From contig JAHDHX010000002.1 in NCBI GenBank assembly GCA_020631075.1, forward strand, positions 1-64,000: a DNA stretch of 64,000 bases, given 5' to 3'. The translations under genes were made by a program, and so were the position numbers. The number at the start of each line of letters is the position of its first letter. Within the stretch, counting starts at the first letter, position 1. The notes beneath the pieces are model-generated. The model saw only the letters and a program-made list of their open reading frames with translations. It was not told where the DNA came from and did no database searches. Of the stretch, positions 50,949 through 59,979 are shown piece by piece. The stretch is from Candidatus Altimarinota bacterium. Its GTDB lineage: Bacteria; Patescibacteriota; Gracilibacteria; UBA4473.

Positions 50949-52592
50949 CTAGATGTCTGAGTGTTGGCCGAGGTAGGTGGTGTAGAGGTAGTTTGTCTGG
51001 GCGGGGAACTCGGCGGCGAGGGTGTCGATCTGTTTGGTGACGGGGTTGATCTGTGCGTCTTGGCGGAGGGCGCGGACTGACTCGAGTGACTGGCCACTGA
51101 GGCGGGCGAGTTCACGGTCAGAGAATCCGAGAACTTTTCCCTCAGCAATGGTTTTGGCATCGAGGGTGGTGCTTTGCAGGGTTTGGGCGAAGTCGGTGAT
51201 GCGCTGGAGCTGGGTCAAAAACCAGCGGTCAATTTTGGTCAATTCCCAAATTTCTTCGACCGTGATGTGGTGCTCAAACAAAGCGGCGGCAACGGCGAAC
51301 AAGCGCAACGGTGAGGCAACACGGAGTGACTCGATGACGTGGTCGCGGTCGCGGAAGGGTTCGGGCGGGGTGAGGAGACCGTCGCACCCGATGGCCAGCA
51401 TCCGGACGGCTTTCTGAATGCATTCGGGGAAGTTGCGCCCGAGAGCCATGACTTCACCGACTGATTTCATTTCGGTCCCGATGGAGTGGGAGACTTTGCG
51501 AAATTTTTTGAGATCCCAGCGGGGGATTTTGAGCGCGACGTAGTCGAGGGCGGGTTCAAAGAAGGCAGAGGTGACCTGTGTGATGGCGTTTTTGATCTCT
51601 GGGAGGGGGTGGCCGAGCATGATCTCGGCCGCGACGGCGGCCAGCGGGTAGCCAGTGGCTTTGGACGCGAGGGCGGAGGAACGCGAAAGGCGAGCGTTGA
51701 CTTCGATAACGCGGTACTCGCGGTCGTCCCACGGGCAAAGGGCAAATTGGATGTTGCATTCGCCGATGATACCGAGGTGGCGGATGGTTTTGAGTGAGAC
51801 GCTGCGGAGCATATTGTACTCGCGGTTGGCGAGGGTCATGGAAGGGGAAATGACGATTGACTCGCCTGTGTGGATGCCGAGGGGGTCGAAGTTTTCCATG
51901 TTGACGACGGTGATGGCGTTGTCGTCATTGTCACGGACGATTTCGTACTCGACTTCTTTCCAGCCGCGGAGGTCTTCTTCGATCAAAATTTGGGGGCTGA
52001 AATTAAACGCTTCGCTGGCGCGGGCTTCGAAGTCCTCGAGGCACTCGCAGAACCCTGAACCCTGCCCCCCGAGCGTGAACCCAGCACGGATGATAACGGG
52101 AAAGCCGATCTCGGTCGCGGCGGCGGTGGCGGCGGCCATCGAGCGGGCGGCAATAGACCGTGGAGTTTTGATGTCGATCTCGGTTAGTTTTTGGACGAAA
52201 ATCTCACGGTCTTCGGTGTATTGAATGGACTGGACGGGGGAGCCCAGCACGGTGACATTATGCTGGTCGAGGACGCCGAGCTCACGCAGTTGCAGGCCGC
52301 AGTTGAGTGCGGTCTGACCCCCGAAGGAGAGCGCGAGGGCGTCGGGTTTTTCCTTCTCGATGACTTTGGTGACGAAGGTGGGGTTGACGGGGAGGAAATA
52401 GATCTTGTCGGCGGTGATGTCGCTGCCGCTAAATTCGGCGGGGTCGGTCTGGATGGTGGCGATGTTGGGGTTGATCAAAATGACTTCGTGGCCGTAGCGT
52501 TTGAAGGTTTTGATGGCTTGGGAGCCTGAGTAGTCAAATTCGCCAGCTTCACCGATCTTGAGTGCGCCAGAGCCGAGGAGGAGGATTTTCAT
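50949..52592 (-). CDS. carB: Carbamoyl-phosphate synthase large chain, N-terminal half (separate gene)
   Basis: 547 residues equal to the first half of CarB: the carboxyphosphate-forming ATP-grasp unit (about 1-380) and the oligomerization domain (about 390-545). It ends where the second synthetase unit would begin. Seen: LGSGALKIGEAGEFDYSGSQ, INPNIATIQT, FGGQTALNCG, NMENFDPLGIHTGESIV, EVNARLSRSSALASKATGYP and EPALDYVALKIPRWDLKKF. These phrases match the Bacteroidetes/eukaryote (CAD-like) form, not the usual bacterial one. It follows carA by 45 bases. The start is preceded by CCCTCCCCTC. The C-terminal half is encoded at 37061-38623. Confidence 0.92.
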   Translation of the reverse strand: MKILLLGSGALKIGEAGEFDYSGSQAIKTFKRYGHEVILINPNIATIQTDPAEFSGSDITADKIYFLPVNPTFVTKVIEKEKPDALALSFGGQTALNCGLQLRELGVLDQHNVTVLGSPVQSIQYTEDREIFVQKLTEIDIKTPRSIAARSMAAATAAATEIGFPVIIRAGFTLGGQGSGFCECLEDFEARASEAFNFSPQILIEEDLRGWKEVEYEIVRDNDDNAITVVNMENFDPLGIHTGESIVISPSMTLANREYNMLRSVSLKTIRHLGIIGECNIQFALCPWDDREYRVIEVNARLSRSSALASKATGYPLAAVAAEIMLGHPLPEIKNAITQVTSAFFEPALDYVALKIPRWDLKKFRKVSHSIGTEMKSVGEVMALGRNFPECIQKAVRMLAIGCDGLLTPPEPFRDRDHVIESLRVASPLRLFAVAAALFEHHITVEEIWELTKIDRWFLTQLQRITDFAQTLQSTTLDAKTIAEGKVLGFSDRELARLSGQSLESVRALRQDAQINPVTKQIDTLAAEFPAQTNYLYTTYLGQHSDI

Positions 52593-52637
52593 GAGGGGAG
52601 GGGACTGGGGAGGGCGGGAGCCTGTGTGCGTGGGGGG

Positions 52638-53714
52638 CTAGAGTTGGGCGATGAATTCGTCGAAGAGGTACTGCGCGTCTTCGGGCCCTGCGCAGGCTTC
52701 GGGGTGGAACTGCACGGCACGAACGGGTTTGGTCTTGTGCGCGATGCCTTCGAGGGTGTCGTCGTTGAGGTTTTTCATCCAAACTTGCCAGTCGCTGGGC
52801 AAGGTGCTGGGGTCGACCATGTACCCATGGTTTTGGGTGGTGATCATGCACCGTTGGTGGAGGACGTCTTGGACGGGTTGGTTCACGCCACGGTGTCCGT
52901 ATTTCATTTTCTTGGTTTGGGCGCCAGCGGCGAGGGCGAGGATCTGCACCCCGAGGCAGATGCCAAAGGTCGGAATGTCAGACTCTAGCACATCTTTGGC
53001 CACTTGGATGGTTTCGGTCATGGTGGCGGGGTCGCCTGGGCCATTGGAGAAGAAGACGCCGTGGATCTCTTCGCCGAGGGTGAGTGGGCTGACCCCATAG
53101 GGGACGCGGACGATGCGCACGCCGCGCTGGAGGAAATTACGCAGGATGCCGTTTTTGGCGCCGCAATCAACAAAGCCGATGGTTTTGCCGATGGGGTTTT
53201 GGGGTTCGAGGATCTCTACACTGGTGGGGGAGACTTCGGGGACATAGCGACCAGCGAGTGGGTCGCTGAAGTCGCTGGGGGGCGCGGTGCCGAGGTGCCC
53301 CATGAGTACGCCGTGCTCCCGCAGGGACTGGGTGAGGGCGCGGGTGTCGACACCACTCAGCGCAGGGATGCCCTGTGATTGCAGCCACTGGGCGAAGGCG
53401 GTGGTGCCGAGCTCGTGACTGTGCTGGGTGCTGTGCTCCGCGAGGATGACCCCTTTGACCCAAATCTTTTGGGATTCGTAGACATCATCAACGGTGTTGA
53501 AGTGATCTTGAAAGGCTTGGGGGTCAAAGACGCCGTAGTTGCCGATCAACGGAAAGGTGAAGACGACGATCTGACCGTAGTAGCTGGGGTCAGTGAGGAC
53601 TTCGAGGTAGCCAGTCATGGCAGTCGTGAAAACGACCTCACCCGAAGCGGGGAGGTCGGCGCCAAAACTCGTGCCTGTGACTTGGGTGCCGTCAGCCAGA
53701 TAGAGGGTGTGCAT
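52638..53714 (-). CDS. carA: Carbamoyl-phosphate synthase small chain (glutaminase)
   Basis: 358 residues. N-terminal CarA domain (SFGADLPASGEVVFTTAMTGY) and C-terminal class I glutamine amidotransferase with the catalytic Cys in FGICLGVQILALAAGA (about residue 248), HGVFFSNGPGDPA, NHGYMV and the His-Glu in QFHPEACAGPED. The usual His after the Cys loop (FGICLGHQ) is Val here. It supplies ammonia to the CarB subunits through a tunnel. A TACACT box lies 9 bases before the ATG. Downstream of gatA, upstream of carB1, all minus strand. Confidence 0.93.
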   Translation of the reverse strand: MHTLYLADGTQVTGTSFGADLPASGEVVFTTAMTGYLEVLTDPSYYGQIVVFTFPLIGNYGVFDPQAFQDHFNTVDDVYESQKIWVKGVILAEHSTQHSHELGTTAFAQWLQSQGIPALSGVDTRALTQSLREHGVLMGHLGTAPPSDFSDPLAGRYVPEVSPTSVEILEPQNPIGKTIGFVDCGAKNGILRNFLQRGVRIVRVPYGVSPLTLGEEIHGVFFSNGPGDPATMTETIQVAKDVLESDIPTFGICLGVQILALAAGAQTKKMKYGHRGVNQPVQDVLHQRCMITTQNHGYMVDPSTLPSDWQVWMKNLNDDTLEGIAHKTKPVRAVQFHPEACAGPEDAQYLFDEFIAQL

Positions 53715-53790
53715 ATCTGCGACAGTGTAGTGTGCGTGGCGGGTGGGGGGAAGTCAAAGTCTGAGAATTTTTCTTCCTTGGGGGCGGCTA

Positions 53791-55233
53791 TTACTGCTTG
53801 GAAAGGTCAAAGTGGTGGGCGACGCGCAGCACGGTGCCTTCGTCGAAGGCTTTGCCGAGGATCTGCACGCCGATGGGGAGTCCGCTCTGGCTCTGGCCCA
53901 AGGGGGACGAGACACCACAGTTGCCCGCGAGGTTGGCGGAGGCGGTGAAGATGTCTTCGAGGTACATCTGGACGGGGTCGCTGGAGTTTTCGCCGACTTT
54001 GAAAGCGGGGCGAGGCGTGGTGGGGGTGAGGATGACGTCGACTTTTTGGTAGGCTTGGTCGAAGTCTTGCCGAATGAGCGTGCGGACGCGCTGGGCTTGG
54101 CGGTAGTAGGCGTCGTAGTAGCCTGCGGACAGGGCGTAGGTGCCGACCATGATACGGCGTTTGACTTCGGGGCCGAATCCTTGGGCGCGGGAGGACTTAT
54201 AGAGGTCGATGAGGTCGGTGGTGTCGGGGGCTTTGTGCCCAAACCGAATAGAGTCAAACCGTGAGAGGTTGGCGCTGATCTCGCTGGGGTTGATAACGTA
54301 GTAGCAGGGGATGGCGTACTGCGTGTGGGGCAAGGAGATGTCGATGATCTGGGCGCCTGCTTCGGTGAGGATGGCTTTGGCGCTCTGGAACACGGCCAAG
54401 ACTTCGGGGTCGATGCCGTCGATGAGGTACTCTGTCGGGATGCCAACCCGTAGGCCCGTGAGTGGGCGACGGAGGGATTCCAAATAGTCGGTGACGGGGA
54501 CGTCGGGGGTGGTGGAGTCGTGGGGGTCGTGCCCAGCCATATACATGAGGAGTAGTCCGCAGTCGGCGGCTGTCTGGGCGAAGGGGCCGACGGAGTCGAG
54601 GCTCGACGCCATGGGCATGACGCCGTAGCGAGAAACACGGCCGTAGCTGACCTTGAGCCCAGTGATGCCACAAAAGGCGGCGGGTTGGCGGATTGACCCG
54701 CCCGTGTCGGTGCCGACAGACCCAGCGCACATATGCGCGGCGACGCTGGCGGCCGACCCGCCCGACGACCCACCAGCGACTCGGTCGGTGTCGTGTGGGT
54801 TGCGGGTGACACCGAAGTGTGAGGTCTGGGTCGACGCCCCCATGGTAAATTCGTCGGTGTTGACCTTGCCGAGGAGGACAGTGCCCGCGGCTTTGAGTTT
54901 TTGCCAGACGGTGGCGTCGTAGGGGGGCACGAAGTCTTCGAGCATTTTGGAGCAGGCGGTCGTGCGCACGCCCGTGGTGCAGACGACGTCTTTGAGTGAA
55001 ATAGGGATGCCGTCGAGAGGCGAGAGGGGACTGCCGCTGGCGCGGCGTGAGTCGCTGGCGTCGGCCATCTGGCGGGCGAGGTCAAAGGTGGTGGTGACGT
55101 AGGCGTTGATGGTTTTGTCTTGGGCTTGGATCTGCTGGATGTAGGCGTCGGTGAGCTCGCGGGAGGTGAAGTCACCCGCGGTGAGGTGGGTGGAGAGCTC
55201 GGTCAATGGGCGGGTGGTGATGTCGGTGGTCAT
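53791..55233 (-). CDS. gatA: Asp-tRNA(Asn)/Glu-tRNA(Gln) amidotransferase subunit A
   Basis: 480 residues, amidase-signature family. The Ser-cisSer-Lys triad is visible: Lys in ISLKDVVCTTGV, and the Ser residues in VAGGSSGGSAASVA and GTDTGGSIRQPAAFCG. It releases ammonia from glutamine for transfer by GatB. The start at 55233 precedes MTTDITTRPLTEL. gatC lies 58 bases upstream on the same strand, and carA follows 76 bases downstream. Confidence 0.94.
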   Translation of the reverse strand: MTTDITTRPLTELSTHLTAGDFTSRELTDAYIQQIQAQDKTINAYVTTTFDLARQMADASDSRRASGSPLSPLDGIPISLKDVVCTTGVRTTACSKMLEDFVPPYDATVWQKLKAAGTVLLGKVNTDEFTMGASTQTSHFGVTRNPHDTDRVAGGSSGGSAASVAAHMCAGSVGTDTGGSIRQPAAFCGITGLKVSYGRVSRYGVMPMASSLDSVGPFAQTAADCGLLLMYMAGHDPHDSTTPDVPVTDYLESLRRPLTGLRVGIPTEYLIDGIDPEVLAVFQSAKAILTEAGAQIIDISLPHTQYAIPCYYVINPSEISANLSRFDSIRFGHKAPDTTDLIDLYKSSRAQGFGPEVKRRIMVGTYALSAGYYDAYYRQAQRVRTLIRQDFDQAYQKVDVILTPTTPRPAFKVGENSSDPVQMYLEDIFTASANLAGNCGVSSPLGQSQSGLPIGVQILGKAFDEGTVLRVAHHFDLSKQ

Positions 55234-55291
55234 ATATATGTATCAAAAAAGGAGTGGAGGCAGGGTGGGGGACTGAAAGAAGGCTGAGCCT

Positions 55292-55579
55292 TTACATGAC
55301 TCTGGGGACGGTGACGCTGTGCTGGGTGATGGGGTGGGGGGAGCACTGCAGGAGGGCGTCGGGGTTTTCGCATGGGGTGATGATGTCGGGGCGGGTGACA
55401 TTTTGCAGGCCCGTGACTTGGGCGGTTTCGGTGACGCCAGTGGTGTCAACCGCTTGCAGCTGGTCGACCATGTCGAGGATGAGCGAGAGCTCGCCCGTGA
55501 TGGTGTCAAGCTCATCATCGGACAATGACAGGCGGGCGAGGTGGGCGATGTGAGCGGCTTGGTCGCGGGTGATGGCCAT
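55292..55579 (-). CDS. gatC: Asp-tRNA(Asn)/Glu-tRNA(Gln) amidotransferase subunit C
   Basis: 95 residues, normal size. The family pattern is clear: HIAHLARLSLSDDELDTITGELSLILDMVDQLQAVDT near the N-terminus, and the later RPDIITPCENPDALLQCSPH (usual form LR.D.v........l..nAP). It wraps the GatA-GatB interface. The ATG at 55579 follows CCTTCTGCCTTCTACCT, a pyrimidine-rich leader. It starts the minus-strand gatC-gatA-carA-carB1 run and is divergent from the cytidylyltransferase-like gene. Confidence 0.9.
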   Translation of the reverse strand: MAITRDQAAHIAHLARLSLSDDELDTITGELSLILDMVDQLQAVDTTGVTETAQVTGLQNVTRPDIITPCENPDALLQCSPHPITQHSVTVPRVM

Positions 55580-55684
55580 AGGTAGAAGGCAGAAGGCAAG
55601 GATTTCGTAGTGTATGGTAGAGCACTGGGCGGGGGCTGAAAAGATAAAGTAGTCAGAAGTCAGGTGGGGGGTAGAGTGGCGGCG

Positions 55685-56098
55685 ATGAAGCTGCTGTGTG
55701 CGGGCACGTTTGACTACTTTCACCTCGGGCACCAGTGGACACTCTGGCAGGCGGTGTCACGGGCGGAAGCGTTGTCAGGCGGACTGCTGGTGGTGGTGGC
55801 CCGAGACGCAACGGTGAGGAGGCTGAAAGGGTTTTGGCCTGCGGGGGACGAGCAGGAACGGTGGCAGCGAGTGCAGACCGAAATGGAGCGGGTACCGTGG
55901 GTGAGGGTGCGGCTGGGGCGAGCGGATGGGGACTTTGTGCGGTTGCTGGAGGAGGAAGCGGTGACGGCCATCTGGGCGGGGTATGACCAGCGGATCCCTG
56001 AAATGGTAGCCCAAAAATGGCTGGTGGAGCGGTCGGAGGCGTATCATCCGCGGTATTTTAAGTCTTCTTACTTCCGCTCGGGGAGGGGTGTGGTATAG
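55685..56098 (+). CDS. Cytidylyltransferase-like (HxGH) nucleotidyltransferase
   Basis: 137 residues. The N-terminal LLCAGTFDYFHLGHQWTL contains the HxGH motif of the CTP_transf_like family, and the C-terminal part has a Ser-rich KSSYFRSG stretch in place of the usual ISSTxxR. Relatives include glycerol-3-phosphate cytidylyltransferase (TagD), archaeal FAD synthetase RibL and CoaD; the present protein fits the pantetheine/TagD-sized group but cannot be assigned. The start MKLLCAGTFD at 55685 fits the fold. ftsX follows 8 bases downstream. Confidence 0.75.
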   Translation: MKLLCAGTFDYFHLGHQWTLWQAVSRAEALSGGLLVVVARDATVRRLKGFWPAGDEQERWQRVQTEMERVPWVRVRLGRADGDFVRLLEEEAVTAIWAGYDQRIPEMVAQKWLVERSEAYHPRYFKSSYFRSGRGVV

Positions 56099-56106
56099 TC
56101 ACGACT

Positions 56107-56961
56107 GTGAAAGAAAACTGGAGTCGGTGGTGGCGGATGATGCAAGCGGCGGCCAGCACGGCGCTGCGTAACCTGTGGCGTCAGCGGACACTGGTGGGGA
56201 CGACGCTTTTGCTGGGGGCGATTATTCTCTTGCTGCTGTTGCTGGTTTTTGGGCTGCGACACGCGGCGGACCAGACACTCCAGTCACTCGAGCAGCGGGC
56301 GGAGTTCTCGCTGTTGTTGCGGGAGCCATACAATACGTTTGAGGCGCAGGCGCTGCAGTCGGGGTTGAACCAAATCGGAGTAGAGTCGGAGATTTACCCC
56401 GCGGAAACGTGGGAGGGGGTGGCGATCCCGCCGCGGATGCGGGTGACTTTCCGTGACCTTGAGGCGGTGGAGCCAGCGTTTGAGCAGCTGAAGAATCCGC
56501 GTTATGACCAAGTGGTCGGCGACTGGAACGAGGCTGAAGAGGGGGGATTTGTGACGGTCGTGATGCGGATGCTGGAGATACGTTCGTTTTTAGACAGTTT
56601 GAGTTTTTGGTTGTCGGTGCTTTTCTCGATCGGGGGTGGGGTGCTGACGAGTAATACGTTTGCGTTGCTGCTGTATGCGCGTCGGGACGAGGTGGCTGTC
56701 AGCCAGCTGGTGGGGGCGGAGCCGCTAGCGATCGCGTTGCCCTTTGTGGTGGAGGGGGTGCTGCTGGGACTCGGGGCGACGGTGCTCTCGGGGGTAATCT
56801 TAGTAGTATTATTGGTGCAGGTGACGGCGCTGCCCGGGGCGACGATGCTCCCCTACATTATAGACACTATCATTGTGCCCTTAGGGCTGGTGGCGGGACT
56901 GGTGGCGGGGCTGGGGGCGCTGCTAGCGGTGCGGCGGTACCTCCGAGCGACGCCGTTGTAG
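56107..56961 (+). CDS. ftsX: FtsX-like cell-division permease
   Basis: 284 residues. One N-terminal membrane helix (about 28-50), an extracytoplasmic loop domain (about 52-150, starting with the LLREPYNTFEAQAL segment) and three C-terminal helices, matching FtsX. FtsX with the ATPase FtsE controls peptidoglycan hydrolases at division; ftsE is not adjacent here, which is unusual. The likely target could be the LysM/amidase hydrolase at 3.2 kb, but that is inference. It starts with GTG and ends 26 bases before recO. Confidence 0.8.
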   Translation: MKENWSRWWRMMQAAASTALRNLWRQRTLVGTTLLLGAIILLLLLLVFGLRHAADQTLQSLEQRAEFSLLLREPYNTFEAQALQSGLNQIGVESEIYPAETWEGVAIPPRMRVTFRDLEAVEPAFEQLKNPRYDQVVGDWNEAEEGGFVTVVMRMLEIRSFLDSLSFWLSVLFSIGGGVLTSNTFALLLYARRDEVAVSQLVGAEPLAIALPFVVEGVLLGLGATVLSGVILVVLLVQVTALPGATMLPYIIDTIIVPLGLVAGLVAGLGALLAVRRYLRATPL

Positions 56962-56987
56962 GTTGTGTTTTCATTGCTTTGCGCCTG

Positions 56988-57641
56988 ATGTCAGTTGAAT
57001 TGCGAGTGCGGGAGGGGTGGCTGCTGCGGCGGACAGTGCTGCCCAGTGGTACAGCGATCTGTGAGGTGCTGACCGCGGAACACGGCAAGCTGACGGTGAC
57101 GTGTCGGGGGTACGCCAAGAGTCGGAAACGATATGTGGGGTTTGAGCACTGGACGCCGCTGGAGCTGCTCCTGCGGGGGCGAACGGCGGAGCGGTTGAGC
57201 GTGGTGGAGGTGCGGACAGGAGTGCCGCTCTGGCACATTCGTGAGGACTATGCGTTGCAACAGCTGGGGGCGGAGCTGCTGCAATGGCTGACGTATGTGC
57301 TGCCGACGGCGGAGCCGATGCCACAGGTGCACCGATGGTGGAGTGAGCACTTGGCGGTGCTGGATGGGCAAAACCTAGAACTGTGGCGGGTGCGGATACG
57401 CCTGGGGGTGCTGAGCTTGCTGGGGGGGTGGGGGACGGTGGCTTCGGCGGCGGGGTGGGCGGACTTCTGCCAGCAATGGCCGCAATATGTAGGGGAGTCT
57501 GAAGACTTGCGGCGCACGCTGGTGTGGCTGGAGGGGGCGGATATGGAGCTTTTTTTAAGTATGCGGGAGCGCGTGCCAGCAGAAATTGTAGCGAAAGTGG
57601 CAGAAATCGTGACAGAGTGTGAAGCCCTCTATGTACAGTGA
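56988..57641 (+). CDS. recO: RecO-like recombination mediator
   Basis: About 217 residues. The OB-fold start is recognisable (EGWLLRRTVLPSGTAICEVLTAEHGKLTVTCRGYAKSRKR), followed by a helical domain of RecO type. The four-Cys zinc site of some RecO proteins is absent, as in other zinc-free members. RecO loads RecA on SSB-coated DNA. The ATG at 56988 is preferred over a TTG three codons earlier. It is the last gene of a cytidylyltransferase-ftsX-recO run. Confidence 0.78.
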   Translation: MSVELRVREGWLLRRTVLPSGTAICEVLTAEHGKLTVTCRGYAKSRKRYVGFEHWTPLELLLRGRTAERLSVVEVRTGVPLWHIREDYALQQLGAELLQWLTYVLPTAEPMPQVHRWWSEHLAVLDGQNLELWRVRIRLGVLSLLGGWGTVASAAGWADFCQQWPQYVGESEDLRRTLVWLEGADMELFLSMRERVPAEIVAKVAEIVTECEALYVQ

Positions 57642-57774
57642 TTTAAGTTTTTTGTGCACTAAAATTGCTCTACTTAATATTAAATACAAATTGTGCGCAA
57701 TGATAAACTTTTGACTCACGAACACAAAATAAGAACACTTGATTTCGAACATTTACTCATTTCTTTTTTCTCAC

Positions 57775-58380
57775 ATGAAAAAGCTCCTCTTTGCTCTGGC
57801 GGCCATCGTGGCGCCGTTGACTGTATCTGCCCAGGCTTTGCCGACTGGCCTGACTGACGGTGTTAATTATGACTTTACGGTGCTTAATATCTCGCAAGGA
57901 AACAAAGACGCGACGCAGATCGGTGCCCGAGCGGGTGACGTGCTGCGATATGAAGTGCGCGTGTCATCAGAGACTGACGACGTGAAAGACTTTATCACTT
58001 CGGTTGATGTATCTGAGATCACGAAAGTGGCTGATATTATTGACTCTGGACTGGGGAAAGTAGACGGCATGACGCTGACTTACCCTGCATTCTCTCACTT
58101 AGCGCCTTGTGACAAGACGTTTACATTCTTTGCTCGAGTGAAAAAAGACTGTGGCACCATGAGTGGTGTGAAAGTAATCGCCAACGATGTGGCGACCCTG
58201 AACGTACAATTGAACTGTGAAGAAAAAGCGCCAGCAGCGGCGCCAGTAGAAACTGAAATCCCTGAAGATGCACCTTTGGTCCAAGTGGGTCCAAACGGTA
58301 ACTGGATGATTGCCTTCATCGGCTTTCTCTGCATCTTGCTGGTGATCCAGTTCGCCTCCCGCAAAGAGGGTGGGGCGTAA
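57775..58380 (+). CDS. Exported protein with C-terminal membrane anchor
   Basis: About 201 residues. A signal peptide (MKKLLFALAAIVAPLTVSAQA) leads to a beta-rich domain (about 25-135; VLRYEVRVSSETDDVKDF and three Cys residues), then an Ala/Pro/Glu linker and a C-terminal membrane helix (about 178-196) followed by RKEGGA. It resembles DUF11-type surface proteins anchored in the membrane. The function is unknown. The gene is more balanced in base composition than its neighbours. The start at 57775 follows a pyrimidine-rich stretch TTCTTTTTTCTCAC. Confidence 0.65.
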   Translation: MKKLLFALAAIVAPLTVSAQALPTGLTDGVNYDFTVLNISQGNKDATQIGARAGDVLRYEVRVSSETDDVKDFITSVDVSEITKVADIIDSGLGKVDGMTLTYPAFSHLAPCDKTFTFFARVKKDCGTMSGVKVIANDVATLNVQLNCEEKAPAAAPVETEIPEDAPLVQVGPNGNWMIAFIGFLCILLVIQFASRKEGGA

Positions 58381-58420
58381 AAGACCTTTACATTGCTCTC
58401 GAAAGAGAGGAGAGGAGAGA

Positions 58421-58448
58421 GAGGTTCCTTCGGGAGCCTCTTTTTTTT
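58421..58448 (+). terminator. Rho-independent terminator
   Basis: GAGGTTCC-TTCG-GGAGCCTC stem with a stable UUCG tetraloop followed by eight T, 40 bases after the exported-protein stop. Confidence 0.93.
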
Positions 58449-58450
58449 GT

Positions 58451-59815
58451 TTATGCGCGGCTCTCCTGCGTGATGGTCTGGAAGGGGACACTGGCGGGGG
58501 CACTGGGGGTGCTGGAGCCTTGGGCTGGAGCGGTGACGGCACTGAAAGCGGCCATGACTGGGGCGAGTGGCGTGCTGTGTGCGGGGGGGAGCTGCACGCT
58601 GATGGGGGAGAGGGTAATGGAGGAGTCCAGCTGGAGGCGGTGCTGCATAAACGACTGGAGGGACTGCAAAAAGGCAGCCTGGACGTGGTCAAACGAGCCG
58701 TCGGGTATGATCAAATCAACCCCATGATGACGAGCCACCCGCTTGTGTGGGGTGCTGGCCGTCAGGGCGTGGAAGAGGTGGGCACGACCGCTCGCTCGGA
58801 CTTCGATGGTGTGCTCGGTTTGGCCCTCGCGGAAGAGGACAACCACGTCGGCGCCGTCGATGTGGCGGAGGAGCTCGTCGGTGATGTTGCCCAGACTGAG
58901 CCCTGCGGGGGTGAGGTCGTTGAGGCGGACGCTCGACCAGGCACAGCGCAGGACAGGGTCAAACTGCAGGCGAGAGAGGATCGCGCCCCAGAGCTTCAGG
59001 GTGGGGAGGGATTTTTGTTTGTAGAGGTGATCGATGATTTCGGTGTGCTGGGCGCCGAGGGCTTGGAGCTGGGCGGCGGTGTTGAGGGCGTGAGCGGTGG
59101 TGTGGGGTTCGAGAAAGCGGCCAGTGTGTGAAATGACCCCCGTGAGGAGGAGTGAGAGGCTCGTGGGGGAGAGGTTTTTGGGTCTCTGCATATGTTTGAG
59201 CCATTCCCAAACGACTTCGCAGGTGGTGGAATAGTGTGGTTCGATGAGGTTGGTGGTGCCGTAGTCTTGGTTTTTGGGGTTGGCGCTGAGGTTGAGAATG
59301 GGGGTCTGGGCCCAAAGGTCGGTGTGCTGGGTGTAGAGCGGCCCCATGTCAGCGGGGGACTGGCAGTCGAGCGTGATGATGAGGTCGTACTGATCGATAG
59401 AGGTCAGCACTTCGGTGTTGTGGTCGAGGAATTGGCCTTCCTTCGGGGTGAGGTGGATGTGCACAAAGCCGTCGTCGACGGTGTACTTGATGCGGTCGAG
59501 CTCGGCCTGCGAGGTGGCGACACGGATGATGAGCTCGCGCCCTTCGGCGAGCTTGGTGCGGATGTCGTCGGACTGGGGGAGGAATTGCTGTTCGCGCGGG
59601 ATGGGGGCCAGTGAGACGATGGTGAGGTGCTGGTCTGTGTGCTGGGCTAGCTGCCGCAGGCACAGGGCGGCGGCCAGTGAGTCAATGGTTTCGGTGGGGC
59701 GGCAGACAACCAGAATGCTCTGGGCGCGTTGCCAGAGTGCCGTGGCGTGGTCGTAGTCGCTGACGGGGGCTTCGTGGGGGAGGACGTCGAGGAAGTGGTG
59801 GTCGGGGGTGGGCAT
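58451..59815 (-). CDS. DHH-fold protein lacking catalytic motifs
   Basis: 454 residues aligned by eye with the NrnA-like protein at 33.7 kb (LPTLKLWGAILSRLQFD corresponds to FRTLKLWGQVLTDLHVT there). The catalytic motifs are gone: HANPDGDAIGS is replaced by CRPTETIDSLAAAL, the DHH triplet (NIDHHPSND) by NLSANPKNQD, and YTDTG by ISHTG. It is therefore probably not a metal-dependent phosphoesterase. The last 60 residues are Ser/Pro/Ala-rich. It may be a binding or regulatory paralogue. Its start at 59815 is close to serS, in the opposite direction. Confidence 0.75.
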   Translation of the reverse strand: MPTPDHHFLDVLPHEAPVSDYDHATALWQRAQSILVVCRPTETIDSLAAALCLRQLAQHTDQHLTIVSLAPIPREQQFLPQSDDIRTKLAEGRELIIRVATSQAELDRIKYTVDDGFVHIHLTPKEGQFLDHNTEVLTSIDQYDLIITLDCQSPADMGPLYTQHTDLWAQTPILNLSANPKNQDYGTTNLIEPHYSTTCEVVWEWLKHMQRPKNLSPTSLSLLLTGVISHTGRFLEPHTTAHALNTAAQLQALGAQHTEIIDHLYKQKSLPTLKLWGAILSRLQFDPVLRCAWSSVRLNDLTPAGLSLGNITDELLRHIDGADVVVLFREGQTEHTIEVRASGRAHLFHALTASTPHKRVARHHGVDLIIPDGSFDHVQAAFLQSLQSFMQHRLQLDSSITLSPISVQLPPAHSTPLAPVMAAFSAVTAPAQGSSTPSAPASVPFQTITQESRA

Positions 59816-59979
59816 GGTGTTGACGATTCTAAATTTTAGACTTTATATTAAAATATTATATGAGTGTGTGTCAACAAGAATTGGGGTTGTTTGTGTTGGT
59901 TTTTTGGAGTGGTTTTGGTTTCACCATAGAGAGAGATGGCGTAGAGTACAGTTGAATTATTTTTTAAGTGGGTGACGCG

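Noticed and set aside
53754-55175. A 473-residue Pro/Ser/Thr-rich frame over gatA
   Set aside because: It is the out-of-frame shadow of gatA, which has all amidase motifs.
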